From an uncultured Eubacteriales bacterium (GTDB taxonomy: Bacteria > Bacillota > Clostridia > TANB77 > CAG-508), in contig CABUJR010000018.1 of assembly GCA_902492015.1 (NCBI GenBank), positions 1 through 26,228 on the forward strand: a stretch of DNA of 26,228 nt, in the 5' to 3' direction. This document shows, piece by piece, positions 1-7,819 of this stretch. The position numbers and the translations under genes were made by a program. The notes beneath the pieces were generated by a model, which was not told the DNA's origin, searched no databases, and was given only the letters and a program-made list of their open reading frames with translations. Each line of letters opens with the position of its first letter. Within the stretch, counting starts at the first letter, position 1.

Positions 1-60
1 CAAGGTCTTAATTTGAACTTTTTTCTAATTTTCACAAATTACAAATTTTCACGATAAAAA

Positions 61-104
61 ATAAAAGGCAACTAAATATTTTTAGGTTTCCCATTGCCTT
101 TTAT
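61..104. terminator. Bidirectional hairpin terminator
   Basis: An 11-bp inverted repeat (ATAAAAGGCAA at 61-71, TTGCCTTTTAT at 94-104) has A/T runs on both sides, as in intrinsic terminators working in both directions. The gene it would serve on the left lies outside the window. Apart from this hairpin I see nothing in bases 1-240. Confidence 0.6.
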
Positions 105-242
105 TATGTTTAAAAAAGTATAAAATTTTAATGAATTTTTATTGATATTTAAGGCATTTGAGGTATTTATTTTACCCAATTTTTACCCAATTCGACATAA
201 TATTGTCATTTTTAAACATTATTGCAACTAATTTTTAGACAA

Positions 243-277
243 CAAAAAATCACTAAAACCATTATAGTTCTAGTGAT
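243..277 (-). terminator. Terminator of tRNA-fMet
   Basis: On the minus strand, just past the CCA end of the tRNA, ATCACTA (271-277) pairs with TAGTGAT (249-255), with further pairing inside the stem, and a T-run follows (243-249 read in reverse). This is a standard intrinsic terminator. Confidence 0.8.
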
Positions 278-285
278 ATATGAAT

Positions 286-361
<76 letters not shown>

Positions 362-377
362 ATGTTTAACGAAGAAT

Positions 378-406
378 ATTATACTATCTAAAATCTAATT
401 TGTCAA
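378..406 (-). promoter_or_regulatory. Sigma-A promoter of tRNA-fMet
   Basis: On the minus strand TTGACA (401-406) and TATAAT (378-383) are separated by exactly 17 bp, a consensus housekeeping promoter ending about 17 bp before the mature tRNA 5' end. Confidence 0.85.
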
Positions 407-690
407 TACTTTTTAATATATTTTTTATTAACATTTTATTTTTATAACTCCAGTCCTATTTGTCGTCTTTTTATTATACTATTATCTTCTTATCATTACC
501 ATTTATACCTTATTATTATCTATTTAATATATACTATGCATATTTTTTATAAACATTCACGTATTTCATATAATTATAAATTATTACAGTTGCATGAAAT
601 CATAAAAAGCATCTGTATTATTAAATTAGTTACATTAAAAATTATTATACATTTAAATTATCAAAATAATCAAAAAAATTCCTAAAAAGG
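407..690. other. Intergenic, nothing recognised
   Basis: Very AT-rich spacer between the tRNA promoter and the promoter of the ArsC-like gene. No ORF with a ribosome binding site and no strong hairpin was seen. Confidence 0.5.
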
Positions 691-719
691 TAGAAATTTA
701 CATAAAAACGTGATATAAT
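691..719 (+). promoter_or_regulatory. Probable promoter of the ArsC-like gene
   Basis: An extended -10 (TG-A-TATAAT, 711-719) lies 17 bp after a weak -35 (TAGAAA, 691-696). It would give a leader of about 65 nt before the ATG at 793. The weak -35 is compensated by the TGn extension. Confidence 0.45.
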
Positions 720-792
720 ATTAAAGTATTTGATTAATACTCTGGTTATAGGTATTCCATAAAACCTAAATACATAATAAGGAAGTAATAAA

Positions 793-1146
793 ATGAACTA
801 TATTTTTATATGTTATCCAAAATGTTCAACTTGTCAAAAAGCAAAAAAATTCCTTGATGAAAATAACATAAAATATACAGAAAGACATATTGTAACAGAG
901 ACACCTACTTATGAAGAACTAAAAAATATAATTAATCTTAGTGGATTACCTGTAAGTAAGTTTTTTAACACTAGTGGTTTACTATATAGAAGTATGAATT
1001 TAAAAGAAGAATTAAAAAATTGTTCTGATGATGATAAAATTAGATTGCTTTCAAGCAATGGAATGCTTATTAAAAGACCTGTTTTAGTATGTGGCAACAA
1101 AGTTTTAGTAGGCTTCAAAGAAGATGAATGGAAAAGTTTAAAATAG
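793..1146 (+). CDS. ArsC/Spx-family thioredoxin-fold protein
   Basis: This 117-aa protein belongs to the ArsC/Spx/YusI family: a glutaredoxin-like N-terminus with CPKCSTCQ at residues 7-15 (C11-x-x-C14) and the family's conserved K-R-P-V-L near residue 94. Members are either thiol-dependent arsenate reductases or Spx-type regulators that bind RNA polymerase; length fits both. The CxxC pair is closer to Spx-like and YusI-like proteins than to a dedicated arsenate reductase, and no ars gene is nearby, so a redox or regulatory role is at least as likely as arsenate reduction. The start is set by AAGGAAG about 9 nt upstream. The gene is monocistronic with a terminator right behind it. Confidence 0.85.
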   Translation: MNYIFICYPKCSTCQKAKKFLDENNIKYTERHIVTETPTYEELKNIINLSGLPVSKFFNTSGLLYRSMNLKEELKNCSDDDKIRLLSSNGMLIKRPVLVCGNKVLVGFKEDEWKSLK

Positions 1147-1172
1147 AAAAATCCAAATTACCATATTAAATT

Positions 1173-1200
1173 GAGAATCATTTTTTATGATTCTCTTTTT
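1173..1200 (+). terminator. Terminator after ArsC-like gene
   Basis: GAGAATCA (1173-1180) pairs with TGATTCTC (1188-1195) and is followed by TTTTT. Perfect 8-bp stem, 7-nt loop. Confidence 0.85.
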
Positions 1201-1241
1201 ATATAATAGGAAAGTTCTCCAGAATTCCTATTATATAAAAA
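1196..1241. repeat. 17-bp perfect inverted repeat
   Basis: TTTTTATATAATAGGAA (1196-1212) and its exact reverse complement (1225-1241) are separated by 12 nt that can pair further (TTCT/AGAA). It overlaps the T-run of the preceding terminator and lies downstream of comEA, which is transcribed toward it. Neither strand has a T-run after the stem, so it is not a classical terminator; it may stabilise the 3' ends of both convergent transcripts. Confidence 0.6.
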
Positions 1242-1266
1242 CTTTATCAAATACTATACACAAATT

Positions 1267-1887
1267 TTATTTTACATCTATATACTCTTTTAAACTTTCA
1301 AACTTCTTATCTCCTATTCCACTTACATTTTTTAATTCTTCTATTGTTTCAAATTTTCCATTTTCTTCCCTATAAGCTATTATTCTTTTTCCTAAAGCTT
1401 CACCTACTCCTGGTAAACTTTCAAGTTCTTCTAATGTTCCTTTATTTATATTTACTTTTTCTCCTTTGCTTCCTTCTCCATTTTCAAGTACATTTTCCCC
1501 ATTTTCTGTAGATATATATTCAGCACCTTCTTCATCTTCTATACTAGGTATATAAAGTTTTTGTCCATCCTCTAAAGAATACGCTAAGTTTACTTCTGAT
1601 AAATTAGCTTTTTCTGTGATTCCACCAGCTAAACCAATAGCGTCTTCAATTCGTGCACCACTTTCTAATTTTATTACTCCTGGTGATTTAACTTCTCCTG
1701 TCACATATACCTTTATTGTTTCTGTTTCTTCTTTTTTATTTTCTATTTTACTTTCATTTTCAGTAATTATTATGTTACTATAAGTTATCTCCTCAGTATC
1801 CTTAGAATTAAAAAAATTGTACATAATAATTATTAAAACTATTGTAATTACTACTATTTTTATTAATGTATTTTTTGATATTTTCAT
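1267..1887 (-). CDS. comEA: ComEA-like competence DNA receptor
   Basis: A 206-aa membrane-anchored DNA-binding protein. Residues about 7-26 form one transmembrane helix (LIKIVVITIVLIIIMYNFF). An SLBB-type domain follows (VYVTGEVKSPGVIKLESG, about 59-115), then a linker rich in E, G and N, and a C-terminal double helix-hairpin-helix (KVNINKGTLEELESLPGVG and VSGIGDKKFE). This order is the ComEA signature. ComEA binds incoming double-stranded DNA outside the membrane during transformation and passes it to ComEC. The start has AAAGGAAAG upstream. comEC is not adjacent. The gene is divergent from the D-Ala-D-Ala carboxypeptidase gene, sharing about 100 bp of control region. Confidence 0.9.
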   Translation of the reverse strand: MKISKNTLIKIVVITIVLIIIMYNFFNSKDTEEITYSNIIITENESKIENKKEETETIKVYVTGEVKSPGVIKLESGARIEDAIGLAGGITEKANLSEVNLAYSLEDGQKLYIPSIEDEEGAEYISTENGENVLENGEGSKGEKVNINKGTLEELESLPGVGEALGKRIIAYREENGKFETIEELKNVSGIGDKKFESLKEYIDVK

Positions 1888-1932
1888 TATTCTTTCCTTT
1901 CTTTTATTTAACTTAAATAATATATTTTTATA

Positions 1933-1961
1933 TTGAATTTTGTCGAAATATGATATATCAT
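1933..1961 (+). promoter_or_regulatory. Promoter with embedded 0A box
   Basis: TTGAAT (1933-1938) and TATCAT (1956-1961) are 17 bp apart and face the carboxypeptidase gene. A perfect Spo0A box, TGTCGAA (1941-1947), lies inside the spacer, where bound Spo0A would be expected to repress. A 16-bp palindrome (ATATGATATATCATAT, 1948-1963) overlaps the -10. Sequence match only; binding is inferred. Confidence 0.5.
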
Positions 1962-1990
1962 ATTTTTATCAAATTATATGTGAGGATAAT

Positions 1991-3239
1991 ATGAGATTAA
2001 AAAAACAGATATTAACTATTATTTTTATTATTTTAATTAGTTTGCAGACTTTCTCATTTGCATCAGATGTTAGTATTACAGCAAGCTCTGCTATTTTAGT
2101 TGAAGTAAGTACAGGTCGTATAATTTATGAAAAAAATTCTACAAAAAAAATGTATCCAGCTTCTACAACTAAAATCCTGACTGCAATAGTCGTCCTTGAA
2201 AATTGTAAACTTGATGATGTTGTTACAATAAGTGAAAGTGCTTTAGAAGGAATTCCTAGTGGATATGTAACATGTGATTTACATCCAGGTGAAGAATTAA
2301 CTGTTAATGATTTATTATATGCTTTAATGGTAAAATCCGGTAATGATGTGGCTTGTGCATTAGCAGAACATGTTGCAGGCTCTGTTGAAGAATTTGCTAA
2401 TATGATGAACGATAAAGCTAAAGAAATTGGTTGTACAGGTACTCATTTTGTAAATCCTAATGGAATCCACGATGATGCTCATTATACAACAGCTTATGAT
2501 TTATATCTTATGGCAAAATATGGTATGCAAAATGAAACTTTTAGAACTTTAGTTTCTACTACTTCTTATACCTTGCCTGCAACAAATAAACATCCTGAAG
2601 CAGATCGTTCTTTCAGTAATTCTAATGAGCTTCTAAATAAAAATAGTAAAAATTATTATTATAGCAATGCTATAGGAATAAAAACAGGAACAACTTCAAA
2701 AGCAGGTGAATGCTTAGTAGCTCAAGCTTCAAGAGATGGTTTAGAATTTATATCTGTTGTATTAGATAGTGGAACTACAAGTGATGGATTAAGTGGAAGA
2801 TTTATTGACACTAAAGAATTGTTTGATTATGCTTATGACAATTTTACTTTAACAAAAATTACAGAAGAAAATAGTTTAATTGATACTGTAGAAATTGAAA
2901 ATGCCACAAAGGAAACTAAAAATTTAGATTTACTTATAGATAAAGGTATTACAATTATAAATAAAAAAGATTTAGATGTTGATCAGATTATTCCTGAAAT
3001 AAAATTGAATGAAACCTTAGAAGCTCCTATAGATAAGCGGAGAAGTTGTTGGAACAATTAAATATAGAGTTGATGACATAGAATATAGTGCTAATCTTTT
3101 AGCTGGTAATGAAGTTGTAGAAAAAACTGATTTAACAATTCTCATAATTGTTGCTGGAATTTTACTACTACTTGTTGGAATAACACTTTTACAAAGAAAA
3201 AAACGTATGAATAGAAAAAGAAAGAAAAGAAGAAGATAA
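1991..3239 (+). pseudogene. D-Ala-D-Ala carboxypeptidase, frameshifted near 3' end
   Basis: A peptidase S11 (DacF/PBP5-type) penicillin-binding protein that trims the terminal D-Ala of peptidoglycan stem peptides. All three active-site motifs are present: S58-TTK61, SGN at 116-118 and KTG at 231-233, after an N-terminal signal peptide. The ATG at 1991 is preferred over the TTG at 1940 because GAGGA lies just before it and the signal peptide starts there. After APIDK the frame closes early at 3061, but the +1 frame continues with GEVVGTIKYRV, a beta-domain, one membrane helix (DLTILIIVAGILLLLVGITL) and a basic tail to 3239. One extra base, most simply the C at 3038, explains this. If real, the catalytic domain would be made without its membrane anchor; it may be an assembly error. 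Confidence 0.85.
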
Positions 3240-3255
3240 ACTGTTTTAATATTAT

Positions 3256-3286
3256 AAAGACTTGCTCATAAAAAAGCAAGTCTTTT
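3256..3286. terminator. Bidirectional terminator
   Basis: AAAGACTTGC (3256-3265) pairs perfectly with GCAAGTCTTT (3276-3285), with A and T runs on both sides. It can end both the carboxypeptidase transcript (plus) and the LCP transcript (minus). Confidence 0.8.
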
Positions 3287-3304
3287 ATTATATAAATTTT
3301 TATT

Positions 3305-4351
3305 TTATGAATTCAGCTTATCATTCAATTCTTGTAACATCTTTTTAGTTTCCTGTTTATCATGGATAAATACCCATACATTGTTACATTTTTCAGACTC
3401 TCCTGGTAATTGCTCACTAATTATTGTATTCACCTCAAAATTTACCGCTTTTGGTAGATAAGGTTTTATATCGTCAATATCTAAATCTGTATCTATATTA
3501 TCAAATATGGTATTAACGATTTCTCTAATCTTAGGTAAATTTTTTATATTCATACTTTGTTTTAAAGTTTCAGTTATAAATTCTCTTTGTGTCCTCATTC
3601 TTCCATAATCATTTCCACCATATTCTTCTGGATATGTTGTATTGTCATTATTATGTCTAAATCTTAATAATTGCTCTGCTTTTTCTCCATCTATTTTTTG
3701 CACTCCTTTAGATAAATGTATATGTAAATCTTGTGTAGGATCATCATAGTCCATATCTATTGGCACATTAAATTCTACTCCACCAATTATATCAACTATT
3801 TCTATTAAAGCATTTGTATTTACTACTATATAATAATCAATATCTATATCTGTTAAATCTTCTACCGCTTTTATTGTTTTATTTACACCTTTTGAATATA
3901 ATGAATTTATTTTATCTGAACCTTTTGCATTATTTTTATTTTTTCCCACAAAAGTATCTCTCGGTATTGAAAGCATTGAAGCTGTTTGCTTTTGTGGATC
4001 ATAAGAGCACAGAATTATTGTATCTGTTAGTCTAGAGTCTAAATCTTCACTTATTCCTAAAAGTAATACATTAATTCTTTCTAAATTTTCTATATCTTCT
4101 ATAGATTGTCCAAGAATAGTTGCTACAATTCCCTGTTTTCCACCGCCATTTTCTTTTACTTTAAGATAAAAGAGTACGCCAAATATTATTATAATTAAAA
4201 TTAAAATAATAAAAATTCTTCTAAAAAATAATCCTATTTTACTCTTTTTCTTTTTTCTTTTTTTAGGTTCTATAGGTTTTTCTTCATATCTTTCATTACG
4301 TTTTGTACCTTTTACACTTTTTTTGTTATTTGTGCTATTTATTCTATTCAA
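3305..4351 (-). CDS. LytR-CpsA-Psr (LCP) family cell-wall polymer ligase
   Basis: A 348-aa membrane protein with a very basic cytoplasmic N-terminus (about 43 residues with KKRKKKKSK), one transmembrane helix at about 44-64, and an extracytoplasmic LCP domain beginning NVLLLGISEDLDSRLTD and including MLSIPRDTFV, the GGV...DYDDP stretch and LLRFRHNND. LCP proteins transfer polyprenyl-linked teichoic acid or polysaccharide onto peptidoglycan using conserved Arg and Asp residues, which are visible here. Translation starts at a UUG: AAGGAG at 4358-4363 is 6 nt upstream and no in-frame ATG fits better. It lies in a minus-strand group of envelope genes but has its own leader and terminator, so it is probably transcribed alone. 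Confidence 0.92.
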   Translation of the reverse strand: MNRINSTNNKKSVKGTKRNERYEEKPIEPKKRKKKKSKIGLFFRRIFIILILIIIIFGVLFYLKVKENGGGKQGIVATILGQSIEDIENLERINVLLLGISEDLDSRLTDTIILCSYDPQKQTASMLSIPRDTFVGKNKNNAKGSDKINSLYSKGVNKTIKAVEDLTDIDIDYYIVVNTNALIEIVDIIGGVEFNVPIDMDYDDPTQDLHIHLSKGVQKIDGEKAEQLLRFRHNNDNTTYPEEYGGNDYGRMRTQREFITETLKQSMNIKNLPKIREIVNTIFDNIDTDLDIDDIKPYLPKAVNFEVNTIISEQLPGESEKCNNVWVFIHDKQETKKMLQELNDKLNS

Positions 4352-4465
4352 TATAAACTCCTTATATTTAAAATTTTAATCAGTATATCATAAAAAAAGT
4401 AGAATATCAAAAAATATAGATATTCTTAATATACTTGCATAAAATATATTAATAAAATATTTATC

Positions 4466-4500
4466 AAAAAAGATGACAATTTTAAAATTGCCATCTTTTT
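4466..4500 (-). terminator. Terminator after cvpA-like gene
   Basis: AAAAAGATG-a-CAATTTT and AAAATTG-c-CATCTTTTT form a long stem with one internal mismatch, flanked by A and T runs. Ends the two-gene minus-strand operon at 4513-6378. Confidence 0.75.
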
Positions 4501-4512
4501 ATTAATTCTAAC

Positions 4513-5205
4513 CTATTTTATTATTAAATTTACTATAAAGTTATTATTATACATCTTACTTCCTAGAGTAGAATCTTCTATAGCGCTAATAATTCCCCAA
4601 GAGCTAATTAATGGTGAAATTACTGAGAATATTGCTAATATAAGATAAACCATTAAAAATCCTTTAATAATACCATAAATTAAACCACCTGATTTATTAA
4701 ATAGTTTTATAAATGGTAAGTTTGCTAATAATTCTGCAGCAAATCTTATAAATAATAAGAAAAATCTTGATAATATAAGTAAAGCAAACATTGTTCCAAC
4801 TCTTATCATAAAATATGAAAGTTGAACTGAAACATATCCTACAGCATCACTTTCTGCTTTATTTAAAGCTTCAGAAACAAATGAATTTATTAGTTCAACT
4901 ACTGCTGAAGAAAAATTAGATTCTGATGGTTCCAAAAGATTACCATCTGATAAAGTTGTACCTTCTAAATTTTTTCTAATCGCTTCAGCTAATTTCTCAT
5001 CTAATTGTGTATTATTAATTATTGTATTAGAAACTGGTTTATATAGAAGAAATACTATTAAAAGTGATAGAATAAATACTAATACTTTAAAAATAACAGC
5101 AACTAATCCTCTTCTATATCCCCAATATGTTGATGAAATAATCATAGAAATAATTACCAAATCAACTAATATGCCACCAAAGGCTACCCAATTTATTACC
5201 CCCAT
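4513..5205 (-). CDS. CvpA family membrane protein
   Basis: A 230-aa multi-pass membrane protein. Hydrophobic helices lie at about 11-30, 36-56, 130-160 and 178-205, with a polar extracytoplasmic stretch (about 62-120) between the second and third. The N-terminal pattern (VDLVIISMIISSTYWGYRRGLVAVIF) is typical of CvpA, originally linked to colicin V production and now to envelope homeostasis; the molecular function is unknown. The ATG has AGGAGG 7 nt upstream. It follows the preceding gene by only 9 nt and is surely cotranscribed with it. Confidence 0.85.
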   Translation of the reverse strand: MGVINWVAFGGILVDLVIISMIISSTYWGYRRGLVAVIFKVLVFILSLLIVFLLYKPVSNTIINNTQLDEKLAEAIRKNLEGTTLSDGNLLEPSESNFSSAVVELINSFVSEALNKAESDAVGYVSVQLSYFMIRVGTMFALLILSRFFLLFIRFAAELLANLPFIKLFNKSGGLIYGIIKGFLMVYLILAIFSVISPLISSWGIISAIEDSTLGSKMYNNNFIVNLIIK

Positions 5206-5214
5206 TTTTTCCTC

Positions 5215-6378
5215 CTATAAATCTATTATCTCAATTTTATTTTTATAAACAATTCCTGCAATAGAATTTCCTAAAACAATTTTATCTATTTGCTTACTTG
5301 ATGTATATCTTTTCAAAAGCCATCCATTAGTATCTACTATTTGAACTTCATTTCCTAAATTAAGAGCCATTTTATTATCACTAACACTCATTGATTTTGG
5401 CAAATCATTATTTAGTATATATAAACTCTCTGCTTTACTATCTGTATCTTTTATCTTCATTTCATATTCATATTGGAAAAGCCCTGAAGATTGTTTATTT
5501 ATGACTGTATATCCATCTTTTAAATTAATATCAACAAATACATCTTCATCTGTAATTTCATAAAGTCGCTCATTTGAGTCTAAACCAACTTTTTGAACAT
5601 AACTATCAAACATACAAATTGCATTTTCTCTATCTTGATAATTTATATCTGTAATTATCTCCCCATTTTCTGCTTCATAAGTATATATTGTAGAATTTTC
5701 GGCATCTGTTTGAGCTAAATCAACAGAAATTATTTTAACATAAGATTTTATAATAGTTCCAGAATAATCAATTTCACCTATCGCTAGGTATTTATTATTT
5801 GTTGAAATAGCAGTACAAATAGCATAATTCGTTGACAAATAAGACCTAAATAATTCTTTACCACTTAAATCATAAAAAATAATTACTGATTTATAAATAG
5901 TGCTTTGAATTATGACACTTACATATCCATTTCTATTAACATTTACTCTGGTAATACTGCCTTCAATATTATTTTGCCATAAAATACTTGTTCCCGAAAT
6001 TAAGTATATTTTCTGCCCACCTTTTTCTGACATTACCATATATTTTCCATTTGTTTCTACTAGTGGAACTGAAATACTCACATCTAATTTGGCCGCCGAA
6101 TTTCCGTCTGAAGTATATTCAGTTAAAGTATTTTTACTTAGTACAGTTATATATTTATCATAGGCAAAGACAGATGGATTGTCATCAGAATCAATTTCAA
6201 TATTTTTCAAATTTAATTCTGAAACTTGTTTTTTTAGCAGATTTGTATCTATTTTATACCTAAAATCATCATCTGTTATATATTTAGCAACGAAAAAAAC
6301 TATTAATATTGCTAAAATAAAAAGAATTAAAAGTTTAAAAGTTGATTTTTTAGGCTTTATATTTTTTTCATCTCTCAC
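5215..6378 (-). CDS. DUF5711-like membrane-anchored propeller-type protein
   Basis: A 387-aa protein with a short basic N-terminus, one membrane helix at about 14-31 (LLILFILAILIVFFVAKYI) and a long extracytoplasmic region of repeated short beta-strands (KYITVLSKNTL, KYLAIGEIDYSG, NKMALNLGNEVQIVD), consistent with a beta-propeller. It resembles the DUF5711 proteins of Clostridia, which I recall beside cvpA genes, as here; the family name is from memory. No catalytic motif is visible. It is the first gene of an operon with cvpA; a scaffold or sensor at the cell surface is a guess from fold and location. Confidence 0.7.
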   Translation of the reverse strand: MRDEKNIKPKKSTFKLLILFILAILIVFFVAKYITDDDFRYKIDTNLLKKQVSELNLKNIEIDSDDNPSVFAYDKYITVLSKNTLTEYTSDGNSAAKLDVSISVPLVETNGKYMVMSEKGGQKIYLISGTSILWQNNIEGSITRVNVNRNGYVSVIIQSTIYKSVIIFYDLSGKELFRSYLSTNYAICTAISTNNKYLAIGEIDYSGTIIKSYVKIISVDLAQTDAENSTIYTYEAENGEIITDINYQDRENAICMFDSYVQKVGLDSNERLYEITDEDVFVDINLKDGYTVINKQSSGLFQYEYEMKIKDTDSKAESLYILNNDLPKSMSVSDNKMALNLGNEVQIVDTNGWLLKRYTSSKQIDKIVLGNSIAGIVYKNKIEIIDL

Positions 6379-6457
6379 TCTTCAATCACCTATCAAATTT
6401 TTTCAGTATAATCATACCAATTAAATATTTTTTTTGCAAGTGAAATCCTTAAAATTA

Positions 6458-6486
6458 TTGACAAATTCCAGTTGCAAGTTTATAAT
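6458..6486 (+). promoter_or_regulatory. Sigma-A promoter of tRNA-Arg(ACG)
   Basis: TTGACA (6458-6463), 17-bp spacer, TATAAT (6481-6486): full consensus. The tRNA begins 34 bp later. Confidence 0.9.
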
Positions 6487-6520
6487 TAGTTAGTGTTGTT
6501 ATATTTTTATTTTTTATAAT

Positions 6521-6597
6521 GCGCCTGTAGTTTAGCTGGATAGAATGTAGCGCTACGAACGCTGAGATCGGGGGTTCGAGTCCCTCCAGGCGCACCA
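6521..6597 (+). tRNA. tRNA-Arg (ACG)
   Basis: Acceptor GCGCCTG pairs with CAGGCGC, the D arm is GTTT...GAAT (with G-U pairs), the anticodon stem TAGCG/CGCTG encloses loop CTACGAA (anticodon ACG), and the T arm is GGGGG TTCGAGT CCCTC. Encoded CCA at 6595-6597. Confidence 0.95.
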
Positions 6598-6598
6598 G

Positions 6599-6640
6599 AA
6601 AAAAGGTTTTATAGCATTATGCTTTAAGCCTTTTTTCTTT
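6599..6640 (+). terminator. Terminator after tRNA-Arg(ACG)
   Basis: A-run plus GG... and ...CC plus T-run (AAAAAAGG / CCTTTTTT) with an inner AGCATTATGCT stem, directly after the tRNA CCA. Confidence 0.65.
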
Positions 6641-6747
6641 TTTATTAATTAATAAAACTATTTTGTCTCTTCAAACTTATTATAATAAATGATTAATGTA
6701 ACATCATATCTTATTTTTTCTTTATCCTTTTTCAAATCTAGTGCCAT

Positions 6748-6776
6748 TTGAAAATTATCATAAAATATTATATAAT
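6748..6776 (+). promoter_or_regulatory. Promoter of the 208-aa membrane protein gene
   Basis: TTGAAA (6748-6753), 17-bp spacer, TATAAT (6771-6776). Predicted leader of about 60 nt before the ATG at 6845. Confidence 0.7.
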
Positions 6777-6844
6777 AAGTTTATGCAACTATTAACCCAT
6801 TCAGCTTACAATTTGCTGAAACACACAAAAAAAGGAGAGGAACT

Positions 6845-7471
6845 ATGATAATTTTATTACTACTTGTACTCGCACTTAACTTTTGGATTTCTTGGGCTAA
6901 TGCCAGTTATGTTGGCCGGTATTGGACAGAATCAAAGTATGTAGGTGGTAGCTTCAGAGTCTATATCGTAGTAGGTTACATTATGGCTATTGCTGGATTT
7001 ACTATGGTATATGGATATATTCTGTTACTTATATCACCTATAATTATGCAACTTGCAGAAGTGGATCCAGAGCTCATCTTAATGTTTGAACAGCTAGCAT
7101 CGGATCTAATTTATCTATTCTGTGTTCTAACAATTATTCCCACTGGATTTTACATCTGGATAAGAAGCTTAAAAAACTTCTGGGAAAATAAAACATTGTC
7201 AAATGGTTTGACTGCAGGATGGAACACCTATGCACAATTGCATAATACAATTAGTGCTGCAAGAAATGCCCCAAGCGCATTTGGGCGGGTTACAAAAACT
7301 TTATTTGGCGGAAAAAGCAAGAAAAAAGATAATACAATGATCATCTTACTTGCAATCTTTCTTGTTATCATCGCCATTTTCGGAGGTTACTTCACAGCAT
7401 CTGCTATTATGAAAAAGTCAGATCGCGAATATGATATGTTTGATAATCTCCAAAGAAGAAACCCAAATTAA
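6845..7471 (+). CDS. Unrecognised membrane protein
   Basis: A 208-aa protein that I do not recognise. An N-terminal hydrophobic segment (about 2-18), a helix at about 39-70 with the run YIMAIAGFTMVYGYILLLI, a helix at about 88-108, a soluble basic stretch (about 110-165) and a C-terminal helix (IILLAIFLVIIAIFGGYF, about 166-185) give roughly four membrane spans, both ends polar. Strong start: AAAGGAGAGG 5-6 nt before ATG. It is monocistronic, with its own promoter and terminator, between two tRNA genes. Its codons are clearly less AT-biased than the flanking genes (GGC, GCA, CGG, CTC), which suggests a different history or higher expression. Confidence 0.8.
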   Translation: MIILLLLVLALNFWISWANASYVGRYWTESKYVGGSFRVYIVVGYIMAIAGFTMVYGYILLLISPIIMQLAEVDPELILMFEQLASDLIYLFCVLTIIPTGFYIWIRSLKNFWENKTLSNGLTAGWNTYAQLHNTISAARNAPSAFGRVTKTLFGGKSKKKDNTMIILLAIFLVIIAIFGGYFTASAIMKKSDREYDMFDNLQRRNPN

Positions 7472-7490
7472 AATCAAACTCTCTACAATG

Positions 7491-7529
7491 GAGGCATACG
7501 AATAAGTAGTTTTCTACCTCGTATGCCTC
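7491..7529 (+). terminator. Terminator after the membrane protein gene
   Basis: GAGGCATACGA (7491-7501) pairs perfectly with TCGTATGCCTC (7519-7529), with inner GTAG/CTAC pairing, then a T-rich tail. The tail is weak (TGTTATTATATAC). Confidence 0.65.
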
Positions 7530-7586
7530 TGTTATTATATACTTTTTAATTTTTTTAAAATTTTATGATATTTTTTATTTATAGTA

Positions 7587-7615
7587 TTGACAAACCTTTT
7601 ATCATGTGTTAATAT
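7587..7615 (+). promoter_or_regulatory. Promoter of the tRNA-Arg(TCT)/tRNA-Pro unit
   Basis: TTGACA (7587-7592), 17-bp spacer, TAATAT (7610-7615), 15 bp before the tRNA-Arg 5' end. It may also serve tRNA-Pro. Confidence 0.8.
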
Positions 7616-7629
7616 AAATATTGTCTTAC

Positions 7630-7706
<77 letters not shown>

Positions 7707-7730
7707 AAACTCTTCTATATAGAAGAGTTT
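7707..7730. repeat. 24-bp perfect palindrome between two tRNAs
   Basis: AAACTCTTCTAT and ATAGAAGAGTTT are adjacent exact complements directly between the two tRNA genes and are followed by TTAAT. It could be a weak terminator or a processing hairpin separating tRNA-Arg and tRNA-Pro. No separate promoter for tRNA-Pro was seen. Confidence 0.55.
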
Positions 7731-7738
7731 TAATATAT

Positions 7739-7814
7739 CGAGGTGTAGCGCAGTTGGTAGCGCGCGTGGTTTGGGACCATGAGGTCGCAGGTTCGATCCC
7801 TGTCACCTCGACCA
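7739..7814 (+). tRNA. tRNA-Pro (TGG), integration target
   Basis: Acceptor CGAGGTG pairs with CACCTCG, D stem GCGC/GCGC, anticodon stem CGTGG/CCATG with loop TTTGGGA (anticodon TGG), T arm GCAGG TTCGATC CCTGT, encoded CCA at 7812-7814. Its last 12 bases are part of the 14-bp repeat found again at 24285-24298, so an integrative element has used this 3' end as attB. The gene stays intact because the element supplies the same bases. Confidence 0.95.
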
Positions 7815-7816
7815 AC
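7803..7816. other. att core, left (attL)
   Basis: TCACCTCGACCAAC spans the tRNA-Pro acceptor 3' strand and CCA plus two bases. The same 14 bases recur at 24285-24298 and are followed in both places by nearly the same sequence (GAAAATCGTTGAA). Confidence 0.8.
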
Positions 7817-7819
7817 TAG

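Noticed and set aside
1..285. A second integrative element at the 3' end of tRNA-fMet
   Set aside because: The direct repeat TTTACCCAATT near 171-192 looks suggestive, but no copy of the tRNA 3' end and no integrase is visible in the window.
1940..1990. N-terminal extension of the carboxypeptidase from a TTG at 1940
   Set aside because: The extension overlaps the promoter and 0A box, has no ribosome binding site, and would precede the signal peptide; ATG 1991 has GAGGA upstream.
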